From: Candidatus Flexifilum affinis
GTDB taxonomy: Bacteria; Chloroflexota; Anaerolineae; Aggregatilineales; Phototrophicaceae
Assembly: GCA_016713325.1 (NCBI GenBank)
Contig: JADJPJ010000011.1
Location: forward strand, 248,001 to 312,000
Direction of reading: 5' to 3'
DNA length: 64,000 nucleotides
The notes below the pieces were generated by a model that saw only the letters and a list, made by a program, of their open reading frames with translations, had not been told where the DNA came from and did not search any database. Positions 17,566 to 26,287 of this stretch are shown one piece after another (the first letter of the stretch is position 1; the number at the start of each line of letters is the position of its first letter). The position numbers and the translations under genes were made by a program.

Positions 17566-18954
17566 TCAGGGGCTGACATCCACTTCGTAGGCGCGATTCC
17601 AGTCGCGGACTTCATCGAAGACGGGCCGGAAGACGAAGTTGGGACCGATGATCGAGTAGGCGACGTTGTCGTTGTCGGCGGCCCAGCCGGCCTGCGGGCC
17701 GTAGTTGAGATTCCACAGGAACGCCAGCCAGACGTCATCCGAGGTACGCATAAACTCGATCGCCTTGACCGTGAAGTCACGCTGTTCTTCGAGCGTGTTG
17801 TCGGCGGCAAATTCGAATCCCTGCGGCACCCCGTCTAATCCCTCAGCAGAGGGCCATCCGAATTCCGTCACACACAGCTTCTGGTTGCCGCCGGCCAGCA
17901 CGATCTTGCTGGCGTAGGTTGACAGGGTGCTGCGGAAGCTCCAGGAATGGTGGGGATTGTCGAAGGGACCCCGGTAGGTCGCTGTTGTATCGTTCGGGAC
18001 AGCATCCCAGGTGTATTCCGGGCTGACATTGATGCCGTTGTGATGCGCCCCGACGCAGTCGGCATAGTTGAGCATGCCGGCGCTGATCAACTGATCCATG
18101 TAGACGAAGTCGTCCCAGGCGTGCACGCCATCACTGAGCCCGGTTGGGGCGAGCGCGCCGCTGATCACGATCACACCCGGATCGACGGCCTTGATCGCCT
18201 GATAGGCGGTGCGCAGCAGGGCGACGTAGTCCTCCGCGCGCAGCCCGCCGGTTGTCGTCCATTCGCGATCGAGGTTCTGCTCATTCCAGACCTCCACAGC
18301 GTGGATCATGCCGGGGTAACGCCTCAGCAGCGCTGTCACGAAGTTGGCGTAATCGTTGGGATCGACCGGGGGACCGTGCTGCTCAAGATTGACCCCTTCG
18401 GGACGCGCCCAGTCGGGTGCGGTTACGACCGAGACCAGCACCTTGAGGCCCTTGTCGCGCGCTGCCAGCAGATAGGTGTCGGTGAGGAACCAGTCATACG
18501 CGCCGCGCTCCGGTTCCAGTTCGTCCCAGCGGACCTGCTGCTTGACCCATTTGACGCTGAGCTGGTTGGCTGCGACATCCATCCACTGCGCCATGTTGTC
18601 ATAGCTCACCTGTACCTGGACGCCGAGATGAAAGCGTGTGTCGTCGACCGGAAGCAGTGTCGGTGTGGCCGCCGGGTTATTGGCCTGTGCTACCGCCTGC
18701 GAGGTGACTTCCGCCACCGGGCGCGTCGGAATTGGCGTGAAGGTCGCGCGGGCTTCGGTGGCGGTCGCGGTCATATCCGGGAGGACGGCTGCCGCTCGCA
18801 GGCCATTGGGCACGTTCGGCGCGAACAGTACGCCATAAGTCATGTAGATGGCGATGAATGCGACCACGCTGAGGATGAACGTGATGCCGCTCCAGACGAC
18901 AATGAAGCCGCGAAGCTGGCGCCGGTAGCGGGCGATTGGAGTATTGGTTGCCAT
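17566..18954 (-). CDS. GH39-like membrane-anchored glycosidase homologue
   Basis: Protein of 462 aa with one N-terminal membrane segment (about residues 15-40), a Thr/Pro-rich linker with TATATEARATFTPIPT, and a (beta/alpha)8 domain. The acid/base region reads VEVWNEQNLDREW, where the usual NEP is NEQ, and the nucleophile strand is LCVTEFGWPS. Proteins of this pattern are secreted or surface-held and are described as cellulase-like or GH39-like; the substrate is unknown. It is one of four related genes within 15.6-24.7 kb. The Uma2 remnant ends 3 bp upstream of it. Confidence 0.82.
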   Translation of the reverse strand: MATNTPIARYRRQLRGFIVVWSGITFILSVVAFIAIYMTYGVLFAPNVPNGLRAAAVLPDMTATATEARATFTPIPTRPVAEVTSQAVAQANNPAATPTLLPVDDTRFHLGVQVQVSYDNMAQWMDVAANQLSVKWVKQQVRWDELEPERGAYDWFLTDTYLLAARDKGLKVLVSVVTAPDWARPEGVNLEQHGPPVDPNDYANFVTALLRRYPGMIHAVEVWNEQNLDREWTTTGGLRAEDYVALLRTAYQAIKAVDPGVIVISGALAPTGLSDGVHAWDDFVYMDQLISAGMLNYADCVGAHHNGINVSPEYTWDAVPNDTTATYRGPFDNPHHSWSFRSTLSTYASKIVLAGGNQKLCVTEFGWPSAEGLDGVPQGFEFAADNTLEEQRDFTVKAIEFMRTSDDVWLAFLWNLNYGPQAGWAADNDNVAYSIIGPNFVFRPVFDEVRDWNRAYEVDVSP

Positions 18955-18957
18955 CGT

Positions 18958-19522
18958 TCAGGACTGCTCCGACTCTGATTCGAAAACTGCGCTCAGGGCC
19001 AACGTGAATCCGGGAAGCACGGTGCCGCCTTCGATGGTGTCTTTGATGCCGAGCAGGAGAGGTTTCTGGCCGGGCGCGTAAATCTCCGCGCGCTGGCTGT
19101 AGGGGTCGAACAGCCAGACGGTCGTGCCGGCGTTCAGGTAGTTGACGATCTTGATGCGCATATCCTGCGGGCTGTTGGAGGGAGACAGGACTTCGACCGC
19201 CAGATCCGGCGCGATGGGGTTGTATGCGTCGCTCGTCGGCTTCGCCTGGCGCATCCGGGAGACATACGCGAAATCCGGAATGTAACGCTCCTCGCCGATC
19301 ATGTACCCGCCGTCGGCGCCGGTGACAAAGCCTAGCCGATTGGCAAGAACGTGGGCGCCAACCAGCGTCCCCACAAACGCGCCAACCGAAGATGAAATGC
19401 CGTTCGAAACCACTTCGATCATCCTCCCCGATGAATTCCAGTCGACGTTCGCGGTTCTCCGGCAGGAGCGCGAACTGCTCGAACTCCTCAACGGTCAGAC
19501 GTTTTTCGGCGACGGTTATCAT
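18958..19522 (-). pseudogene. Uma2-family (DUF820) putative endonuclease, frameshifted
   Basis: Uma2 proteins have a PD-(D/E)XK-like nuclease fold and are abundant in some phyla, with unclear function. The N-terminus MITVAEKRLTVEEFEQF is in one frame and the body (IEVVSNGISSSVGAF, YIPDFAYVSR, DLAVEVLSPSN, KIVNYLNAGTTVWLFDP) in another. Removing one G from a 4-G run (CCCC on the plus strand, 19426-19429) joins RRLEFIG to RMIEVVSNG. The core EVLSPS and the D/K positions of the nuclease site remain. It is either a recent pseudogene or a sequence error. Confidence 0.78.
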
Positions 19523-19726
19523 GGTGCGCAGCCTCCACCTCTTGCGGCCCTTTGGACGAGCGACCGGTCTCCGACAGGGAGATCAGAAGCTCATTATATC
19601 ACGGGGGACTCCTACGCCTGACGAACGCCTTGTCACCGCTGTGCACGCCAATCCTGTGGAATCAGGTGGCGCACATTGCAAGCGGTAGAATGGCCATCCA
19701 ATGTGGATTTGGTGGGGACGGGTGCG

Positions 19727-20209
19727 ATGCACATTATCACAACATACAACTCCGAATTGGAGCGACTGCTTCCTGAGACAGCCGCGCTGCTGCGCGAATC
19801 GAAACTGGCAGTCCATGAGGCGGTGGTTCGCGTTGTTCTGGCGGGCTCACGGGGCCTGCGGCGTTGCTGGCGCGACGACTCCGACATCGATCTGACTCTG
19901 GTGGTCGATCGCTTGTCTCTGCCGGATACTGAGCCAGCGCGCGAGGCATTCCTGCGGGAGATCCTGGAGGAGACACTTCAATACTGGAGCAGTCGCGTCG
20001 AACTGGACACCGCGATTGCATTTTCGGCGGACGATCGCGATGGCGTGCGCTTGTTCGATCATCGCGACTATGACGAGGCGCTAGTCAACGCGTTTGGCCG
20101 TGACAGCCTGACGATCTTCAAGACACAGAAGGGCTTCGACGGCTATGTGCCGCCCGAAGTGCTCGACCTTCGCCTGATCTATCCGCTGCTGACCATCTGG
20201 GAGCGCTGA
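19727..20209 (+). CDS. Nucleotidyltransferase-domain protein (MNT-like)
   Basis: Protein of 160 aa with the polymerase-beta-like motif LAGSRGLRRCWRDDSDIDLTLVV, giving GS and DxD metal ligands. The domain resembles minimal or aminoglycoside nucleotidyltransferases, but no HEPN partner gene is next to it, so a classic HEPN/MNT pair is not seen. A longer frame begins at 19676, yet the ATG at 19727 with a GGGGA site fits better. It is convergent with the GH18/GH39-like gene. Substrate unknown. Confidence 0.72.
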   Translation: MHIITTYNSELERLLPETAALLRESKLAVHEAVVRVVLAGSRGLRRCWRDDSDIDLTLVVDRLSLPDTEPAREAFLREILEETLQYWSSRVELDTAIAFSADDRDGVRLFDHRDYDEALVNAFGRDSLTIFKTQKGFDGYVPPEVLDLRLIYPLLTIWER

Positions 20210-20214
20210 CCTAC

Positions 20215-20244
20215 GAGGAGCCTCTGAATCGACTGAGGCTCCTC
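20215..20244. terminator. 10-bp perfect hairpin between convergent genes
   Basis: GAGGAGCCTC and its complement pair around a 10-base loop, 5 bp after the nucleotidyltransferase stop and 12 bp beyond the stop of the opposing gene. It is a likely shared transcription end, although no T-run is present. Confidence 0.55.
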
Positions 20245-20256
20245 ACGTGATAGGCG

Positions 20257-23208
20257 CTATCGTGCTCCGGCCAGCGCGTCACAGGCCGGACAGGCGCCGC
20301 CCGGTCGGATGATCGCAAAGCCGGCCATGGGATCCGCGCCGTAGAAGGTGAAATCGACATTCCATACGATCATCAGCCGCACCCGTCCGCTTTGCGAAGC
20401 GATCGCCGCCGCCTCGGCCAGCCATGACGCCTGCTGCGCCACGGTGGTGTTGGCGCCCCAGCCAAAATAGGGATCAAGCGGCGGGTAGCCTTCGGGCGTC
20501 AGATAGCCGATCTCGGTGAAGCAGAGCGGCTTGGCGCCGTTGATGATGCCCCAGTAGGTGTTGAGCATGCCCGTGAAGTAGCGCGTGTAGTAGCTGTCGC
20601 GCGGGTCGCCGCTGGTGGCACCCGGCGGCGTGATGCCTTCGTTGTAGTGCGCGCCGATGCAATCGGCATAGTTCAGACCGCCCGCGGCAACCATCTGGCG
20701 CAGCCAGTTGTCGTCGTTGACGACCGCGCCGGGGTAAGCGGCTTCCGCTCCGGTGGGCGCGGGCGCGGCGCTGATTACCATGACGCCGCCGTTGGCGCCC
20801 TTGATGGCCTCGTAAGACGGGCGAAGCATGCTGACATACGCCTCGCCGCTGATCTGACCATTTGGCCATTCACGGTCGATATTCGGCTCGTTCCAGACCT
20901 CGATGGCGTCCGGGCCAAGCCCGGCCACGCCGCCGACAAACGAGGCGTACTGGCTGATGTAACTGGCGCCGCCTGCGGCCAGATCGTTCGGTGAGCCGAC
21001 GACACCCAGCAGGATTTTGAAGCCGCGGCTGTGCGCTTCGCTGATGTGTGAAGCAGCCATCCCCGGGTCCGCGCCGGGGCCGTAGGGAAGCTGAATCTTC
21101 ATCCAGTTCATGCCGGCGCGCTGCATCGCGCCGACGCCACCCGTGCCGGTACTGGTGACATGGCCACCATACTCGAACTGGCCGGCGACGATGCTGCCGG
21201 GGCCGACCTGTACGGCAGTCTGCCCACCGCCGGAGGGCTGCGCGGCGACCGGCGCGGGCGGCGAAGTGGGTTGCGGTGTTGGAGTCGGAGTCGAGGTGGG
21301 CAGGGGCGTTGGCGTCGGCGAGGGCGCGAATACGGCGACGGAAGCGCCTTCGCGCGGGATGCTCACCGCGTTGCCGCCGACGATTGCCACGTTGACCGCG
21401 TAGTTGCCATCCGGCGCCTGGATGGTGGCCACGAGTGACTCGTCCAGCGCGGTGTTGACCTCGTCGATCGTTCCCGCGCTGCTGCCAATCGTCCAGCGCA
21501 GGGCCAGCGCGAACGCGCCCGGCTGCGATGGCAAACCCAGCAGGTAGTTCTGCACGGTCTCCAGAACCGTGGGCGACACTCCCGGTGCATTCAGATCGTC
21601 AAACGCCACACCGGCCAGCTTGAAGGCGTCGGTCTTGTCGATGCGGACGCGAATGGCATCGCCGGTCGCCAGCCAGACGCGGGCAATGGCGCCGCCGAAC
21701 GAATCCAGATAGTCGATGTAGGGTTGCCCCGACTGCGGATCGCTGCCAATTTCAGCGTCGTAGCCATCCAGGCGCGCGGTCAGCGGTGTTCCGGGGGGAA
21801 CGGTGCCGCCGGGGGCGTACTCGACGTCGATGGTGACATCGCCCAGCGCCGAGAGGGCTTCGTCGATGCCGATCGGCGTGAAACCGTCGCCGACCTGGCG
21901 CTGCGAGCGCGCGGAAAGGCCGATGAACAGCTTCTGTCGGCTGACCTCGTCGATCGCCCAGCGGAGCATGGCGTCGACCAGCCGATCCTCGCCGGGGACG
22001 AAAGCGGCCGGGTCGGCGGGCATGGTCACGATCAGGCCGTCCGCAGCTGACCCGATGGCCTGCCAATCGTAGGCGCCGGTCTGCCAGCCCTCCGGCGTGT
22101 TTCGCGCAGCGGGGACGGTGACCAGCAGGATCTTCTGTTCAGCGCGCAGATGCGCACCGAGCTCCTGGATCAATGCCGTGAAGGAGTTGCGCAGATTGTC
22201 CGGCACGTCGCGATAGTCAATCAGGAGTCCGTCATACCCGGAGTCGGCCAGCGCAACGAGCTGTTCGACATGTGCGGCGCGGAGGGCGGTGTTCGAGAGA
22301 AGTGCTGTGACGGTCTCCGGGTCGGTGGCGTGCGGATCGAGAAAGTTTCGCACTGCCGGCGTGACCAGATAGGAGCCGCTGAGGTCGAAACCGGCGGCCA
22401 GACTGCCCACCAGACCGCCTTCGAGCGTTGGCTGCAAGCCGGCCGGGGCGACGATGTTGGCCAACTCGGCAATTTCCGGCGCGAGAACTTCGTCGACGTC
22501 GACGGTGATGATCGACGCCTGGGGGATGTTTTCGGCGCGCAGGGCAGCAAGACTCGAGGGCAGACGGTCGACTTCGGCCACCAGCGTCCTTCCGGTCATG
22601 ACAGCCGGGATGAACGTCCAGCGTCGCGACTGTGGATCGTAAGCGTACAGGTCGATCCGATCGGACGGAACGGTCGGATCGACGATCTCCAGCGACAGAG
22701 CCACGCGACCCGGCGCCGTACCCGTGACGGCCAGACCGTAGAGATCCGAAATCGGGATGGTGCCGGTGGGCAGCGCCCCATAGGCCGTGCGGATGAACTC
22801 ATCCTGACTGGCCTCGCCGACCTCGAAGCTGAGCCGCGGCATCGAGGAGATGGCCACGCCGAAATCCCGGCCGGTGTCGTCACCGTAGACGGCCAGTGCC
22901 AGGGCTTCCTGGCGCACTGCGTTGGCATCGGCGGTCAGCATGACAAAGCGCGGACCGAACACGCGCTGGAGGAGATTGACGGGGGGAAGCAGCAGGCCGA
23001 TGACGAGCAGCACCAGAAAGAGCGTCGCCGTGAGACCACCCAGGACCCAGCATCCGCTGCCGCCGCGCGGCGAGGGTTCGCCGGGGATCGGCGGCATACT
23101 GCTGGTCTTTCGGAAGGTCTGTCGGTTAGGCGGGTTTTCTGGGGAATCGGGATCGAAGTCGGGGACGACTGCGGGCAGGCCCGCGGACTTCCGCTTATTT
23201 TCACTCAT
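20257..23208 (-). CDS. Membrane-anchored GH18-like plus GH39-like two-domain protein
   Basis: Large surface protein of 983 aa. Order: short cytoplasmic tail, membrane helix (about 54-76), a beta region, a GH18-like barrel (about 230-480), a beta domain, a Pro/Thr linker (about 625-660, SPTPTPLPTSTPTPTPQPT), then a GH39-like barrel (about 690-983). The GH18 catalytic strand reads DGLLIDYR at about 326-333: the glutamate of DxxDxDxE is replaced by Arg. The GH39-like part keeps IEVWNEPNIDREW and LCFTEIGY. The first barrel may therefore bind rather than cut glycans. It is directly downstream of a paralogue of its second domain. Confidence 0.82.
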   Translation of the reverse strand: MSENKRKSAGLPAVVPDFDPDSPENPPNRQTFRKTSSMPPIPGEPSPRGGSGCWVLGGLTATLFLVLLVIGLLLPPVNLLQRVFGPRFVMLTADANAVRQEALALAVYGDDTGRDFGVAISSMPRLSFEVGEASQDEFIRTAYGALPTGTIPISDLYGLAVTGTAPGRVALSLEIVDPTVPSDRIDLYAYDPQSRRWTFIPAVMTGRTLVAEVDRLPSSLAALRAENIPQASIITVDVDEVLAPEIAELANIVAPAGLQPTLEGGLVGSLAAGFDLSGSYLVTPAVRNFLDPHATDPETVTALLSNTALRAAHVEQLVALADSGYDGLLIDYRDVPDNLRNSFTALIQELGAHLRAEQKILLVTVPAARNTPEGWQTGAYDWQAIGSAADGLIVTMPADPAAFVPGEDRLVDAMLRWAIDEVSRQKLFIGLSARSQRQVGDGFTPIGIDEALSALGDVTIDVEYAPGGTVPPGTPLTARLDGYDAEIGSDPQSGQPYIDYLDSFGGAIARVWLATGDAIRVRIDKTDAFKLAGVAFDDLNAPGVSPTVLETVQNYLLGLPSQPGAFALALRWTIGSSAGTIDEVNTALDESLVATIQAPDGNYAVNVAIVGGNAVSIPREGASVAVFAPSPTPTPLPTSTPTPTPQPTSPPAPVAAQPSGGGQTAVQVGPGSIVAGQFEYGGHVTSTGTGGVGAMQRAGMNWMKIQLPYGPGADPGMAASHISEAHSRGFKILLGVVGSPNDLAAGGASYISQYASFVGGVAGLGPDAIEVWNEPNIDREWPNGQISGEAYVSMLRPSYEAIKGANGGVMVISAAPAPTGAEAAYPGAVVNDDNWLRQMVAAGGLNYADCIGAHYNEGITPPGATSGDPRDSYYTRYFTGMLNTYWGIINGAKPLCFTEIGYLTPEGYPPLDPYFGWGANTTVAQQASWLAEAAAIASQSGRVRLMIVWNVDFTFYGADPMAGFAIIRPGGACPACDALAGAR

Positions 23209-23313
23209 CTCTAAACTACCTTTACAACCACTTCATGCGCCATCACCGGGTGTGGGACACCGGCCAGAACGTGCGGCCCGGCGCCCCACTCGACAGTCAC
23301 GGCAGAATTCAGG

Positions 23314-24672
23314 TCAGCGACCAAGCAGATCGCAGGCGGGACAGCTTCCGCCCGGTCGAATGAGCGCATAGCCGGCCATGGGATCGGCGCCGTAATCCGT
23401 GAAATCCACATTCCAGACGATCACCAGACGGACTTTGCCGCTGCGTGCCGCCAGAGTCACGGCCTGATCGACCCACTGCGCCTGTTCGGACAGACTGGTG
23501 TTCTCGGCCCAGCCAAAGGCGCCAGGCAGCGGGCCAAAACCCTCCGGCGACAGGTAGCCCAACTCCGTAAAGCAGAGTGGACGGCGGCCACCGACGGCGT
23601 TGGAGTAGGTGTTGACCATGCCCCAGAAGTAGCGGCTGTAATGGCCGCTGTTGCCACGCGGATCGCCGCTGGTCTGGCCGGGCGGCAGGATGCCTTCGTT
23701 GTAATGAATGCCCACACAGTCCATGTAATTGGCCGCGCCTGCCGCGGCCATGCGCTGCACATAGAGATTGTCGTCGCAGCCGACGCCGCTGCATCCGCCG
23801 AAGAAGCCGGTAGGGGCCGGCGCCCCGCTGATGACCAGCGTGGCCGGGTTTGCAGCCTTGATGGCATTGTAGGCGCGGCGCAGCATTTCTGTGTAGCGCT
23901 CCGGGCTGATGCTGCCGGCGGGCCATTCGCGGTCGATGTTCGGCTCGTTCCAGACCTCGATGGCGTCGGCCCCGAGCGCGGCCGCCTGAGCGACCGAGGC
24001 GGCGTAGGCATCCAGGAATCCGTCGTCGTTGGGGTCGCCGTTGCCGACGATGCCGAGCAGGATGCGGAAGCCATTGGCGTGGGCCTGCGCGATGGCCTGA
24101 CCGTAATCCTGGAACGTGCGCACCTGCCGTTTGACCCAGGTCATGCCGGCCGTGCGCATGGCGTTGATGGCCACCGGGCCGAATCCCTCGACATGGCCGC
24201 CGTACTGAAAGCCGCGAACGGGTGCGGCGTTGACCACCGGTTCGACAGGAGCGGCGGCCGCTTCTGCCACGGCCAGATCACTTTCGGCCGGACCGGGATC
24301 GGCAGCCGGCGGAACCACGCCGGCCGGCGCGCCCGCCGTGAAGGGATCTTCCACCCACTTCGCCGGCAGGGCGGCGATCTGTTCGGGAGTCAGGTTGGTG
24401 GCGGTATCGACGATCCAACCCTGGCTGTTGTTCTGGGCGATGCCGCGCACCCAGCCTCCGCCGGGCGCGCGGCCATCGGCGCGGAAGGCAAACCCTGCGG
24501 GCAGCACTTCCTGAATGCGCCAGTCGACACCGGGGCCGGTGCGCAGGCGAGCGTCGGAGTTGAGGATTGTGTCGAGTGCGCCACCCTGGGCGCGCAAGCT
24601 CGCCGGCATTGCGAAGAGGATCAGCACCAGCGCGAGGACAAGCCTGTGTCGAAGAACGTTGCGTCGAGCCAT
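23314..24672 (-). CDS. Secreted SH3-like plus GH39-like protein
   Basis: Protein of 452 aa from the ATG at 24672. A signal peptide (MARRNVLRHRLVLALVLILF then AMPASLRAQ) is followed by a bacterial SH3-like module (about 30-95, SDARLRTGPGVDWRIQEVLP to QGWIVD), an Ala/Pro linker, and a GH39-like barrel with IEVWNEPNIDREW and LCFTELGY. Its barrel is very close to the C-terminal barrel of the downstream 983-aa protein, suggesting duplication. The SH3 part may hold it to the cell wall or glycan. Substrate unknown. Confidence 0.82.
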   Translation of the reverse strand: MARRNVLRHRLVLALVLILFAMPASLRAQGGALDTILNSDARLRTGPGVDWRIQEVLPAGFAFRADGRAPGGGWVRGIAQNNSQGWIVDTATNLTPEQIAALPAKWVEDPFTAGAPAGVVPPAADPGPAESDLAVAEAAAAPVEPVVNAAPVRGFQYGGHVEGFGPVAINAMRTAGMTWVKRQVRTFQDYGQAIAQAHANGFRILLGIVGNGDPNDDGFLDAYAASVAQAAALGADAIEVWNEPNIDREWPAGSISPERYTEMLRRAYNAIKAANPATLVISGAPAPTGFFGGCSGVGCDDNLYVQRMAAAGAANYMDCVGIHYNEGILPPGQTSGDPRGNSGHYSRYFWGMVNTYSNAVGGRRPLCFTELGYLSPEGFGPLPGAFGWAENTSLSEQAQWVDQAVTLAARSGKVRLVIVWNVDFTDYGADPMAGYALIRPGGSCPACDLLGR

Positions 24673-24828
24673 CCCTATTCCAGAACTCCTGGTCAACTGC
24701 CATCGATTGAATCGTGTGCTGCGCCCGACGTCACGTCGACAGAATCGTGAACTGAACCCAAGACGCTGCGGCATTGTAGCAAAGCCCTCCGACTCTGGCA
24801 AAGCGCCGACCGAGCATCAAACGACTAC

Positions 24829-24858
24829 TTGACAAAAACTAGACACCGCGTGTATAGT
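24829..24858 (+). promoter_or_regulatory. Sigma70-type promoter of the padR operon
   Basis: TTGACA at 24829-24834 and TATAGT at 24853-24858 are 18 bases apart, 36 bp before the PadR start. The first palindrome overlaps the -10 box. Confidence 0.75.
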
Positions 24859-24887
24859 GTTCAGGAATTCTATACACGGAGTGTATA
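24840..24887. promoter_or_regulatory. Tandem palindromic operators, probably for PadR
   Basis: TATACAC-N3-GTGTATA is perfect at 24871-24887, and TAGACAC-N3-GTGTATA (one mismatch) lies at 24840-24856. The centres are 31 bp apart, close to three helix turns, so two dimers would sit on one DNA face. They cover the -10 box and the transcript start of the PadR gene, as expected for autorepression. Confidence 0.75.
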
Positions 24888-24894
24888 GCTAACG

Positions 24895-25491
24895 ATGTCG
24901 GTCAAGTTTGCCATCCTGGCGCTCCTCTACAACGAGGAACTTCACGGGTACGAAATCACAAAGCGGCTGCCCCTCACACTCCATGAAGGTTGGGATGTGA
25001 AACCGGGGCAGGTGGCCAGTACATTGAGCCGCCTTGAAGCATCGAATCTGCTGGTCTACCAGATGGAAGCCGGCAATGATGCCCCGGAGCGCAAGGTCTA
25101 CCGGTTGACCGAGCAGGGTCTGTCCGAACTGAGGGACTGGTTTATGACCCCGGAGGTCCGCGACTACCGGTCGGGGGACGAGTTCTATCTGAAGCTGGTG
25201 TTCTGCCTGCTGGGCGCGCCTGTGGATCTGGACACAGTCCTCTTCCAGCAGCGGCGGCGGTTGTTCCAGGAACTGCATGATGTCACGCATATGCGTGAAA
25301 GCCTCGATCCCGTCACCGATCTTCCGTTTCAACTCCTGCTGGACACCGCCATCATGCATCTGGATGCCGATATCCGCTGGCTCGAAATGTGCGAAGCGCG
25401 TCTGCCGGAATTGAAGCAGTATCGCCCGCGCCAGCCGATTCAGCCGGCGCGCGGCCGACCCCGTGGGTCGAATGACACGAAAGAAGAGTAG
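24895..25491 (+). CDS. PadR-family transcriptional regulator
   Basis: Winged-helix repressor of 198 aa. The start KFAILALLYNEELHGYEI and the wing segment VKPGQVASTLSRLE, ERKVYRLTEQGLSEL match PadR N-terminal domains; the helical C-terminal part is of the PadR_C (Vir_act_alpha_C) type used for dimerisation and ligand binding. Two palindromes cover its promoter. It is followed by an ABC ATPase and an FtsX-like permease on the same strand, an arrangement common for drug- or peptide-responsive efflux and stress systems. Ligand unknown. Confidence 0.93.
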   Translation: MSVKFAILALLYNEELHGYEITKRLPLTLHEGWDVKPGQVASTLSRLEASNLLVYQMEAGNDAPERKVYRLTEQGLSELRDWFMTPEVRDYRSGDEFYLKLVFCLLGAPVDLDTVLFQQRRRLFQELHDVTHMRESLDPVTDLPFQLLLDTAIMHLDADIRWLEMCEARLPELKQYRPRQPIQPARGRPRGSNDTKEE

Positions 25492-25514
25492 AGGAAATGG
25501 GCGGAGGGAAGAAT

Positions 25515-26261
25515 ATGATACAGGCACGAGAGATCGTGAACGTCGATGGCCTGACAAAGACGTATGGCAGCGGCGTGGTCGCCGTTTCGGCCCTGCGCCA
25601 GGTCAGCCTGCGCGTCAACCAGGGGGAAATGGTCGCCATCATGGGCCCCAGCGGATCGGGCAAGAGCACGCTGCTGCACCTGATTGGCGGGCTTGACCGG
25701 CCGACCAGCGGCAGTATTCACATTGACGGGCAGTCGACCATCGATATGAATGACCGCGCCCTCTCGGAAGTTCGCCGCCGCCGCATTGGCTTCGTCTTCC
25801 AGAACTACAATCTGCTGCCAGCGCTGACGGCTCTGGAGAACGTGGCCATGCCGCTCATCCTCGACGGGGTGCGTCGCCCGACGGCCTTCGAACGCGCGGC
25901 TGCGGCGCTGACGGCGGTCGGTCTGGCCAATCGCAGTGACCACCGGCCGGCCGAACTGTCTGGTGGACAGCAGCAGCGCGTCAGCATCGCGCGGGCGCTG
26001 GTCATTCAGCCCGCCCTGATCCTGGCCGATGAGCCGACGGGAGCGCTCGATTCGGAGACGGGTCAGGAAGTCATCCGCCTGCTCCGTCAGCTGGTCACCC
26101 GCCAGCTCCAGACCGTAATCCTGGTCACGCACGATGCCCGCGTCGCGGCCCACGCCGACCGGATCGTCAACCTGAAGGACGGCGCCGTGGTCGACGACAC
26201 CCGTCTGAATACCCGCACGACCGTGCAAGGCGCGGCCCAGGGCGTCGCATCGCCGGCTTGA
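25515..26261 (+). CDS. ABC transporter ATP-binding protein (MacB/LolD type)
   Basis: ATPase of 248 aa with Walker [11 protein letters not shown]-loop [18 protein letters not shown], signature [15 protein letters not shown] and Walker [14 protein letters not shown]. The NLLP/TALENV wording is typical of the LolD/MacB/FtsE group, which works with FtsX-like permeases by moving force across the membrane rather than by a transport channel. The ATG at 25515 has a GGAGGG site 6 bp before it; a start at 25497 is less likely. It is part of the PadR operon and is followed by its permease. Confidence 0.93.
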   Translation: MIQAREIVNVDGLTKTYGSGVVAVSALRQVSLRVNQGEMVAIMGPSGSGKSTLLHLIGGLDRPTSGSIHIDGQSTIDMNDRALSEVRRRRIGFVFQNYNLLPALTALENVAMPLILDGVRRPTAFERAAAALTAVGLANRSDHRPAELSGGQQQRVSIARALVIQPALILADEPTGALDSETGQEVIRLLRQLVTRQLQTVILVTHDARVAAHADRIVNLKDGAVVDDTRLNTRTTVQGAAQGVASPA

Positions 26262-26287
26262 GCGACTGAGTCCATTCTCGAGGTGAC

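Noticed and set aside
19376..20209. HEPN/MNT toxin-antitoxin pair around the nucleotidyltransferase
   Set aside because: No HEPN-type gene is adjacent on either strand; the neighbour is a Uma2 gene.
23211..23411. Short minus-strand frame ending VPHPVMAHEVVVKVV
   Set aside because: The end looks faintly like a beta-strand domain, but the frame overlaps the GH39-like gene and has no start signal; at most a remnant.
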